Source: Bacteroidota bacterium (GTDB taxonomy: Bacteria > Bacteroidota > Bacteroidia > Chitinophagales > Chitinophagaceae). Taken from it: a DNA stretch of 11,211 nt. The translations under genes and the position numbers were made by a program. The stretch is from contig JAGWTX010000023.1 in the NCBI GenBank assembly GCA_028875955.1, positions 1-11,211 on the forward strand, in the 5' to 3' direction. A model generated the notes under the pieces. It saw only the letters and a list, made by a program, of their open reading frames with translations, was not told where the DNA came from and did no database searches. This document shows, piece after piece, positions 1-5,478 of the stretch (positions are counted from its first letter, which is position 1; each line of letters opens with the position of its first letter).

Positions 1-390
1 TTCGATGGGGGAATAAAACCGGTCTCCCACCTGTACTTTTACCAGGCTTTCCGTATCATCATCAATCACTTTATAGGTAAAAAAATCCTTGTTGTCCATG
101 ATGTCCCGGAAACTTTTCCCCATCAGCCGCTTCGCGCTGAAGATGGTATTCGCTGGATCGGTTTCCAAAAACTGTCTTGCGGATTCTCCCACACTGATCC
201 CTCCCGTTTCATCAAAATGCACGATACTGGGCACCAGGCTGCTGCTGTCGTGCTCTTTGAGCGCGATGGGCTGACCGCTTTCCGGGTGAATAATGGCCAC
301 CAGGCTGTTGGTGGTTCCCAGGTCGATACCCACGATCATTTCTGCCTTTTGCAAACTACCCGTGGCAATATTGATTGCTATTTTAGCCAT
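1..390 (-). CDS. hscA: Fe-S cluster assembly Hsp70 chaperone HscA, N-terminal 130 residues (runs off left edge)
   Basis: This is the start of an Hsp70 ATPase domain; the rest of the gene lies left of the window. The nucleotide-binding phosphate motif IDLGTTNS is at residues 22-29. It is preceded by an about 20-residue N-terminal extension, whereas DnaK normally begins only a few residues before this motif. The following stretch (NSLVAI, LVPSIVHF, then TIFSAKRLMGKSF) matches the HscA pattern better than DnaK, whose motif reads NSCVAV. HscA works with HscB to transfer Fe-S clusters from the IscU scaffold in the cytoplasm. The ATG at 390 is the natural start; no strong ribosome site is visible, as is usual in this phylum. 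A weak promoter candidate upstream is TTTG then TATTTTCA with a 19-nt spacer (about 429-460). The RDD gene lies upstream on the same strand, separated by an intergenic repeat. The paralogue call (HscA, not DnaK) is fairly sure. Confidence 0.85.
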   Translation of the reverse strand, partial: MAKIAINIATGSLQKAEMIVGIDLGTTNSLVAIIHPESGQPIALKEHDSSSLVPSIVHFDETGGISVGESARQFLETDPANTIFSAKRLMGKSFRDIMDNKDFFTYKVIDDDTESLVKVQVGDRFYSPIE

Positions 391-490
391 ATGAATTACT
401 TGTTAAGAAACACAGTTCCCCCGTATTTGAAAATAATGGCGAAAATAAGGAAAGCAAATGCGGGTTGATTGCGATTTAGGGAATGAATTG

Positions 491-613
491 TCTTTGGTTT
501 GGAGTTTGGTGTTTGGCGTTTGGGGTCCCGCTATTCGCGGGATCTTCGCTTCGCTGCGATTGTTGGAAGTGAATGGCAATACCAGAACCATAAACCACAA
601 ACTACAAACCAAC
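491..613. repeat. Intergenic repeat copy A: hairpin core with T/G-rich and C/A-rich flanks
   Basis: The left flank (491-523) is a run of imperfect TTTGG-based heptads. The core (525-561) contains the hairpin TCCCGC-TATTC-GCGGGA followed by a smaller TCGC/GCGA stem. The right flank (581-613) is a run of ACCA/CAAAC units, roughly the complement of the left flank. The core is nearly identical to the reverse complement of a segment at 4404-4441 (one visible mismatch). The copy ends exactly where the RDD stop codon (614-616) begins. This is a repeat family of unknown function; it could be a REP-like palindromic element, a transcript 3' end, or a small non-autonomous mobile unit. Confidence 0.75.
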
Positions 614-991
614 TTACACTTCAACAAGCGTAGTTCTGCTGAAATAGTCGTGGAGGGGTTTGCCGAGAAAGGGGATGAAGAAAAGATCAATGATGATCAG
701 GCGGGTGAGGCTTCGTACCAGTATGGCCGGGAAACCTGGTTTTTTCCCTTCCAGGTTGGTGACTTTGGAAAAAGTAAACCATTTACCGGGTGTACGGCTG
801 AACAGGGTTTCAAAAAAAAGATAATAGATGAAGAGGATCCCGAAAAAGAACCAGCCGAAATTATAGGGTGTATAGTGCCAGTAGAGCACATACCAGTTCC
901 ACACTTTGAATGCAAAATAGGCAAGCAGGAATATCACTAAAGTATCTATCAGGAAATTCATTACCCGGGTTCCATCACCTACTGTTTTCAT
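614..991 (-). CDS. Small RDD-family membrane protein
   Basis: The product is 125 residues. It has the RDD-family pattern: Arg9 and Asp16 in the first hydrophobic helix (about 10-30), a second hydrophobic segment (about 46-64), the TPGK turn at 67-70, Arg93 in ILVRSLTR, and a last hydrophobic stretch (about 97-110). It is therefore an inner-membrane protein. RDD proteins are widespread and most have no assigned substrate; some have been linked to ion exchange, but nothing here allows that claim. An upstream in-frame ATG would give 165 residues, but its 40 extra residues have no RDD character and would run into the tyrS promoter region, so I chose the start at 991. A TAnnTTTG box (996-1003, minus strand) ends only 4 nt before this ATG, implying a leaderless or nearly leaderless mRNA. 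The gene is divergent from tyrS. Its stop codon abuts the intergenic repeat. Confidence 0.8.
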   Translation of the reverse strand: MKTVGDGTRVMNFLIDTLVIFLLAYFAFKVWNWYVLYWHYTPYNFGWFFFGILFIYYLFFETLFSRTPGKWFTFSKVTNLEGKKPGFPAILVRSLTRLIIIDLFFIPFLGKPLHDYFSRTTLVEV

Positions 992-995
992 CCTG

Positions 996-1003
996 CAAAA
1001 ATA
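996..1003 (-). promoter_or_regulatory. Bacteroidota -7 promoter element for the RDD gene
   Basis: TATTTTTG on the minus strand is an exact match to the phylum's TAnnTTTG -7 consensus. It ends 4 nt before the ATG at 991, so transcription would start at or beside the start codon. I see no clear -33 TTTG at the right distance. Confidence 0.5.
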
Positions 1004-1098
1004 GGGAAATGCCCATACCGATTCTGATGAAAAGTTGAGGCATTCCTGGCAGAAATCTGATATCGCATGTCCCATACAAACCCCAACCCTATTTTTCA

Positions 1099-1106
1099 TA
1101 CTTTTG
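1099..1106 (+). promoter_or_regulatory. Bacteroidota -7 promoter element for tyrS
   Basis: TACTTTTG matches TAnnTTTG exactly and lies 17 nt before the tyrS ATG, giving an expected leader of about 10 nt. No clear -33 TTTG is visible upstream. Confidence 0.55.
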
Positions 1107-1123
1107 CGCAAATTGACTTGTAA

Positions 1124-2407
1124 ATGACCCTGATTGAAGAATTACAGTGGAGAGGAATGATCCAGGATATCATGCCTGGCACAGCAGAATTATTAGCCAA
1201 AGAAACCGTTTCCGGATATATCGGATTTGACCCCACTTCAGACAGTCTGCATATTGGCAGCCTGGTACCCATCCTGCTTTTGGTGCATCTGCAGAAAGCA
1301 GGTCATAAGCCCTTTGCATTGGTGGGCGGTGCTACGGGCATGGTGGGTGATCCCAGCGGTAAAAGTGAAGAGCGGAATTTACTGAGCGAGGAAGTGCTCA
1401 AGCATAACCAGGAAGGGGTAAGAAAACAACTTTCGCGTTTTCTGGATTTCACACCCGGCAAACCCAACTCTGCCGAAATGGTGAACAATTACGACTGGTT
1501 CAGGGATTTCAGCTTTTTGGATTTTATCCGGGAAGTGGGCAAACACATCACCGTGAATTATATGATGTCGAAGGATAGTGTGAAGAAAAGACTCGAAGGT
1601 GAAACAGGCATGAGTTTTACGGAATTCACCTACCAGTTGGTGCAGGGATATGATTTTTACTGGCTCTACCAAAACAGGAATTGCAAACTGCAAATGGGTG
1701 GCAGCGACCAATGGGGCAATATCGTTACCGGTACCGAACTCATCCGCAGAAAAGCGGGTGGAGAAGCTTTTGCTTTCACCTGTCCGCTGATAACCAAAGC
1801 CGACGGAGGCAAGTTCGGGAAAACCGAAAAAGGAAACATATGGCTGGATCCGCAAAAAACATCCCCCTACCAGTTTTATCAGTTCTGGCTGAACGCCAGC
1901 GACGAGGACGCGAAAAAATGGATCAGGATCTTCACCTTATTACCAAAGGATACCATCGATCAATTGTTGGTACAGCATGACGCAGCTCCGCATGAAAGAG
2001 CCCTGCAGAAAAAACTGGCGGAAGAAGTCACCTGTTTTGTCCATAGCCGCGAAGATTATGTGTTTGCCGTAAAAGCATCCGAGATCCTCTTCGGCAATGC
2101 CACTACCGAGATCCTGCAAAGCCTGAGTGAGGATCAATTATTGCAGGTGATGGAAGGGGTTCCTATGATTGAAATCACCAAAGCATCCATTTCGGAAGGC
2201 TATGAAATGGTTAGTTTCCTGGCAGATACCCAGATCTTCCCCAGCAAGGGTGAAGCGAGAAAAATGTGGCAGGCCGGTGGTATCAGCCTCAACAAACAAA
2301 AAATACCAGCCGACAAAACACATATCAGTTCCTTAGACCTTCTCAACAATGCCTACCTCCTGATACAAAAAGGGAAGAAGAATTATTTTTTAGTAAAAGT
2401 GGTATAA
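1124..2407 (+). CDS. tyrS: Tyrosyl-tRNA synthetase
   Basis: This cytoplasmic class I aminoacyl-tRNA synthetase charges tRNA-Tyr with tyrosine using ATP. The product has 427 residues, the usual length for bacterial TyrS. Visible signatures are GFDPTSDSLHIGS with HIGS at 43-46, the tyrosine pocket region around QGYDFYWLYQ (174-183) and GGSDQWGNI (192-200), and the second ATP motif KFGKT at 230-234 (the KMSKS equivalent, in the form typical of bacterial TyrS). A C-terminal S4-like RNA-binding domain spans about 361-427, including FPSKGEARKMWQAGGISLN. The ATG at 1124 follows a good -7 promoter box and fits the family's N-terminus. The gene is a single transcription unit, divergent from the RDD gene and convergent with the esterase gene. 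The reading frame is intact. Confidence 0.97.
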   Translation: MTLIEELQWRGMIQDIMPGTAELLAKETVSGYIGFDPTSDSLHIGSLVPILLLVHLQKAGHKPFALVGGATGMVGDPSGKSEERNLLSEEVLKHNQEGVRKQLSRFLDFTPGKPNSAEMVNNYDWFRDFSFLDFIREVGKHITVNYMMSKDSVKKRLEGETGMSFTEFTYQLVQGYDFYWLYQNRNCKLQMGGSDQWGNIVTGTELIRRKAGGEAFAFTCPLITKADGGKFGKTEKGNIWLDPQKTSPYQFYQFWLNASDEDAKKWIRIFTLLPKDTIDQLLVQHDAAPHERALQKKLAEEVTCFVHSREDYVFAVKASEILFGNATTEILQSLSEDQLLQVMEGVPMIEITKASISEGYEMVSFLADTQIFPSKGEARKMWQAGGISLNKQKIPADKTHISSLDLLNNAYLLIQKGKKNYFLVKVV

Positions 2408-2549
2408 CCTGTTTGAGGCATAGCATGGTTGTCAGGGAAATTCGCAAAAAAATCATGTGTCATTTTATCTGATGGATCATATTAAATGACCTTCTTTCCT
2501 CTTTGCGATACTCCGGTTTAATGACCAGAATGGTTCTTGTAAAAATCTG

Positions 2550-2573
2550 ATCCCCGGGCTAAAGCCCGGGGAT
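2550..2573. terminator. Perfect 11-bp inverted repeat between convergent genes; likely bidirectional terminator
   Basis: ATCCCCGGGCT and AGCCCGGGGAT are perfect 11-nt arms separated by AA. The hairpin lies between tyrS (+) and the SASA esterase gene (-), 142 nt after the tyrS stop and 69 nt after the esterase stop. Read on the minus strand it is followed by CAGATTTTTAC. On the plus strand it is followed only by a short T cluster (ATTTCT). A bidirectional terminator is the simplest reading. The GGGCTAAAGCCC core is also of the kind seen as a dispersed palindrome in many genomes. Confidence 0.6.
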
Positions 2574-2642
2574 TTCTAATGCGTGAAATACATTTTTTTG
2601 GCAGGATCACAAAGGCTGCATTGTCCTTTACAAAAAATCCGT

Positions 2643-3425
2643 TTATCTAATTATCGTCAACATCACATCCGCATATCTTTTTCCGAATGTTTTGGCAGAG
2701 CTTTCATCAAAATGCGTAAAATCACCCCGATCTGTCAGACCGGTGCTTCCTGCAAGACCACAATAGGGAGTGGTCATGGCCACTTTACGGATAATCTCAT
2801 TGATCCTTCCTTTGGTTTCTTTTTGTTCTTCCTTGAAAATACCCAGTTCCCCTAATACAATGGGTAGTTTTTCATTTCCGATCGCTTGGCGGAAACGGCT
2901 GATCAGGGCCCGCAATTTGGCTTCATAGCCGGGTATCAGGGCCGGATTGGCATCACTCTCTCCCTGGTGCCAGATGATCCCTTTGAAAACACCCGATTCC
3001 ATGGCTTTCCGGATCCGGATCAGGGCATCGTCATAGGGATGGGTGTGCGTCGCTTCGTCATATCCCCCCGGAACCCAGGTATCGATACGGGTACCGCCGA
3101 CCGCACAGGGAACCAGGCCAATGTTGGCAGGTTTTTGAACCGACATCATTTCTTTGGCAAACGCAAAACCCGGGCCCACACCCACAATTTTGGGTTTATC
3201 AAAATGTAGCGGATCACGTGCGGGCACCCAATCCCCTTCCTTATTCAGCATCCAGATGCCCGGAACAGAAACCGTGTCATCACCCCCCAAGGCTCCCCTG
3301 CCCGACATATTGGATTGACCGGCCAGAAGATACAAGTCCGTTTTTTGCTTTGTGGAAGCGGAGGGTTGTGCTTTGGTCCGGGGTATAAAAAGACTGAGTA
3401 AAAACAAACAAACAATTTTTTTCAT
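2643..3425 (-). CDS. Exported SASA-domain (sialate O-acetylesterase / CE6-like acetylxylan esterase) hydrolase
   Basis: The product is 260 residues with a signal peptide (MKK, a hydrophobic run at 4-14, likely cleavage after about residue 19, TKA-Q). It is therefore expected in the periplasm or outside the cell. The fold signature is that of the SASA/DUF303 SGNH esterases: GQSNMSGRG at 36-44 with Ser38 as nucleophile, GGTRIDTW at 110-117, WHQGESDA at 152-159, and the C-terminal D-x-x-H pair Asp235/His238 in DFTHFD. This family, which includes carbohydrate esterase family 6, removes O-acetyl groups from xylan or sialic acids. The substrate cannot be read from the sequence. The gene follows the SGNH hydrolase gene on the same strand after 152 nt, suggesting linked function on acetylated glycans. 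No clear TAnnTTTG box lies directly upstream. Confidence 0.85.
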   Translation of the reverse strand: MKKIVCLFLLSLFIPRTKAQPSASTKQKTDLYLLAGQSNMSGRGALGGDDTVSVPGIWMLNKEGDWVPARDPLHFDKPKIVGVGPGFAFAKEMMSVQKPANIGLVPCAVGGTRIDTWVPGGYDEATHTHPYDDALIRIRKAMESGVFKGIIWHQGESDANPALIPGYEAKLRALISRFRQAIGNEKLPIVLGELGIFKEEQKETKGRINEIIRKVAMTTPYCGLAGSTGLTDRGDFTHFDESSAKTFGKRYADVMLTIIR

Positions 3426-3543
3426 AACAAATGTCTATTTATGGTAGCAATGCTGGCAAAAAAGTGCGACACGGAATGAGCAGCAGAAAATTGCACTTTA
3501 TTCCTTTATGGGTAAGTGATGTTAGGCTTCCGTTCTGAAGAAA

Positions 3544-3578
3544 GGATACACCCGATTTTCACAGCATCCGTTGTATCC
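3544..3578 (-). terminator. Weak inverted repeat just after the SGNH hydrolase stop
   Basis: Read on the minus strand, GGATACA and TGTATCC form 7-bp arms around a 21-nt loop, directly after the stop codon, followed by TTTCTTC. The loop is long and the T tract is interrupted, so this would be a weak terminator at best. If it works, the two esterase genes would be only partly co-transcribed. Confidence 0.3.
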
Positions 3579-4261
3579 TATTTCACTGATTTGATCGCTT
3601 TCCAGAAGGCTTCCGCCACAAACAGGTTCCCGGCCGGGGTCAGGTGAACCCTGTCTACGGTTAAAATGCCCCTGTCCTTATTTTCAGGATTGTGAGCCAG
3701 GTCGTACTGGTGAAAAGCCGAACGAAGGTCTACAAACGGGATTTCATGCTGTGCGCTATAATTCCGCAGCCAGTTACTATAGAGATTCAGATCCCCGTCC
3801 TGCTGATTGCTATAATCCGTTTTCTCTCCGATTACCGCAGGTGTGCTGATGATCACTTTGATTCCGGCAGCTTCGAGTTTATTGACCACTGCCTGGTAGA
3901 AACGACCAAACTTGTCAAAATCGGTACCCGTTCCACTGGAGGTTTTGTGCCATACATCGTTCACACCAACATAGATCAACACGATATCGGGGTGTTTGCT
4001 GATCACATCTTCTTCGATACGCAGGTACAGATCATAGATCTTATCTCCGCTGACACCTGCGCCCACCAATTCATAGTCGTCAGCAAGACCTTCCTGCGCA
4101 ACTATCGAATCCATCAGTTTTATATAACCACCCGGACGAACCGCCGCAGCCGTAATGGAATCCCCGAAAAAAACAACTTTCTTTTTTTTCTTCTGCGAGG
4201 TAAATGCCAGTAGCAGCATACTCGCCACAAAAACAGCCAGTAAAATGATCTTGTTGGTCAT
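3578..4261 (-). CDS. Exported SGNH/GDSL-type lipase-esterase
   Basis: The product is 227 residues with an N-terminal signal sequence (hydrophobic 5-20, no lipobox cysteine) followed by a five-lysine run at 24-28. All four SGNH blocks are visible: GDSIT at 33-37 with Ser35 as nucleophile, GVSGD with Gly72, GVND with Asn101, and DRVHLT with Asp203 and His206. This is a small single-domain hydrolase of the TesA/GDSL class that cleaves ester bonds; many Bacteroidota relatives deacetylate polysaccharides, but the substrate here is unknown. It lies upstream of the SASA esterase gene, on the same strand. The lysine run is encoded by a stretch with eight consecutive A residues (4182-4189), a potential slippage site. 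A TACTTTTC sequence upstream (about 4283-4290) is one base off the -7 consensus. Confidence 0.85.
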   Translation of the reverse strand: MTNKIILLAVFVASMLLLAFTSQKKKKKVVFFGDSITAAAVRPGGYIKLMDSIVAQEGLADDYELVGAGVSGDKIYDLYLRIEEDVISKHPDIVLIYVGVNDVWHKTSSGTGTDFDKFGRFYQAVVNKLEAAGIKVIISTPAVIGEKTDYSNQQDGDLNLYSNWLRNYSAQHEIPFVDLRSAFHQYDLAHNPENKDRGILTVDRVHLTPAGNLFVAEAFWKAIKSVK

Positions 4262-4295
4262 AGGTTTATTTTTGAAATGATGAAAAGTATCTTGT

Positions 4296-4460
4296 ATTGG
4301 TTTTTGGTCTTTGGTCTTTAGTCTTTAGTTTTTGGTCTCCTTCTATTCGCGGGATCTTCGATTTGGTCTTTGGTTTTGGTCTCCCGTCTTTCGCAGGACC
4401 CCAAATCGCAGCGTAGCGAAGATCCCGCGAATAGCGGGACTCCAAACCCCTAACTCCAAA
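4296..4460. repeat. Intergenic repeat copy B: compound heptad tract plus nested inverted hairpin units
   Basis: The left part (about 4300-4338) is a run of TTTGGTC/TTTAGTC heptads. Then follow CTATTCGCGGGATCTTCG at 4343-4360, more TTTGGTC heptads, a degenerate hairpin unit (about 4381-4400), and the reverse complement of the first unit, CGAAGATCCCGCGAATAG at 4417-4434. The last two form an 18-nt perfect inverted repeat with 56 nt between the arms. The right end reads AACTCCAAACTA, and the element stops at the cyanophycinase stop codon (4461-4463). The core is shared with copy A at 525-561. The several partial units suggest local duplication or nested insertion. Confidence 0.75.
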
Positions 4461-5351
4461 CTAATAAATGTCTGTCATCACAGGCGTTGTATCAACACCC
4501 ATCAGTTCCACAAAAGTTCTTTCGCCAACCAGGTAACCATTGCCTCTTGCACAGAAATGCACTTTCAGGTTTTCTATGCTGAGTGGATTGCCTTCGGGAA
4601 TATCGGCCATATTGCTGTAACGGATCTCATGTCCGTCCACAATAATCACCAGGCCGCTGCCAATGGCTTCCATCCGGTTGCCATAAGTGATCAGCATGCC
4701 GGTATCCTCTCCCAAACCAATACCGATACAGGAGGGATTGGCAGAAACAGCCTGTGCCAGCCTCGCGAAGCGGCCTCTTTTTTCAAAATGCGAATCAAAG
4801 ATCACCTGATCCATAAAACCCAGACCGGTGGTGATTTTCACTTCGCCTTTCAGGTGGGCACGGGTGGCATTGCCTTCATAGATCATGGTACTGCTCATGG
4901 CCATCGCACCGGCGGATGTGCCCGCAATGACAAAGTTTTCCTGCTGGTAACGGTTCCGGATGATATCGAGAAAACGGGTACCGCCAAAAATGGCCGTGAG
5001 CCGCAATTGATTACCGCCGGAAAACATCACACCCGCACAACGGCTGATGCGTTGCAGGTATTCTTCGTTCTGTGCATCTTCCCGGTTACGAACATGGATC
5101 ACACCGATATCCGTGCAGCCGATTTTTCCAAATGCATTCAAATAATTTTCACCCACTTCATAGGGAATGGTGGAAGCAGTGGTGATGATCTCCAACCGCG
5201 CAGATGTGCCACCGGCCTCTTCAACGATGCGGCGGAGAATACCCAGCTCAATAAAGTTCAGATTGGTGTGATACCCCTCCCCTTTTTCAGGATCGGTTCC
5301 CTTGTCTTCTGCTCCGCCAATGGCTATCAGCTTTCCTTTCGGTATTTGCAT
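4461..5351 (-). CDS. cphB: Cyanophycinase (peptidase family S51)
   Basis: This serine exopeptidase cleaves cyanophycin, the multi-L-arginyl-poly-aspartate polymer, to beta-Asp-Arg dipeptides. The product is 296 residues from the chosen start. The nucleophile motif GTSAGA is at 144-149 with Ser146. FSGGNQLRL at 110-118 and DSHFEKRGRFARL at 186-198 (His188) match family S51. No signal peptide is seen, which fits degradation of an intracellular store. A longer reading from 5423 would add 24 residues, but a perfect -7 box TATTTTTG lies inside that extension at 5372-5379. The homologous core MQIPKGKLIAIGG begins at 5351, so I use that ATG. The gene is divergent from cphA with 127 nt between the two start codons, so the polymer-degrading and polymer-making genes face away from a common control region. 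Its stop codon abuts repeat copy B. The isoaspartyl dipeptidase that normally finishes degradation is not in the window. Confidence 0.9.
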   Translation of the reverse strand: MQIPKGKLIAIGGAEDKGTDPEKGEGYHTNLNFIELGILRRIVEEAGGTSARLEIITTASTIPYEVGENYLNAFGKIGCTDIGVIHVRNREDAQNEEYLQRISRCAGVMFSGGNQLRLTAIFGGTRFLDIIRNRYQQENFVIAGTSAGAMAMSSTMIYEGNATRAHLKGEVKITTGLGFMDQVIFDSHFEKRGRFARLAQAVSANPSCIGIGLGEDTGMLITYGNRMEAIGSGLVIIVDGHEIRYSNMADIPEGNPLSIENLKVHFCARGNGYLVGERTFVELMGVDTTPVMTDIY

Positions 5352-5371
5352 GCTGTTCGGTTCGTTCCAAA

Positions 5372-5379
5372 CAAAAATA
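5372..5379 (-). promoter_or_regulatory. Bacteroidota -7 promoter element for cyanophycinase
   Basis: TATTTTTG on the minus strand fits TAnnTTTG exactly and is 20 nt upstream of the ATG at 5351. It lies between two copies of TTTGCATGC (5345-5353 and 5384-5392). Its position supports the shorter cyanophycinase start. Confidence 0.5.
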
Positions 5380-5383
5380 AGTG

Positions 5384-5441
5384 TTTGCATGCGAAGGCTT
5401 CGCTTAAAAATCAATATATTCATCGCGCGTCGGCATCCGAC
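5384..5441. promoter_or_regulatory. Possible control region between cphB and cphA
   Basis: The spacer between the divergent genes holds several symmetric sequences. These are TTTGCATGC at 5384-5392 (a direct repeat of 5345-5353), the 13-nt near-palindrome GCGAAGGCTTCGC at 5391-5403, and the inverted repeat GTCGG-CAT-CCGAC at 5429-5441. They may be operator sites, but no regulator is identifiable. No perfect TAnnTTTG box is visible for cphA; only TATAAT occurs shortly before its start. Confidence 0.3.
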
Positions 5442-5478
5442 TGAAATGTAAACGCCTGCCTGCTATAATCCTGTTTTT

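Noticed and set aside
491..613. CRISPR array suggested by the heptad-like repeats
   Set aside because: The units are about 7 nt, imperfect and contiguous, with no spacers; the central part is a hairpin. The same holds for 4296-4460.
458..940. 160-codon plus-strand frame
   Set aside because: It covers the repeat element and the antisense of the RDD gene. Its composition follows from the repeat and the complementary membrane-protein codons.
992..1111. 40-residue N-terminal extension of the RDD protein
   Set aside because: It has no RDD character, crosses a consensus -7 box and runs into the tyrS promoter.
2459..2490. Inverted repeat GTCATTT/AAATGAC shortly after tyrS as its terminator
   Set aside because: The arms are only 7 bp and AT-rich, the loop is 18 nt, and no T run follows. 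The palindrome at 2550-2573 is a better candidate.
4332..5444. 370-codon open frame on the plus strand
   Set aside because: It is antisense to the cyanophycinase gene, whose S51 motifs are clear, and its start lies in the intergenic repeat. The translation has no recognisable protein family.
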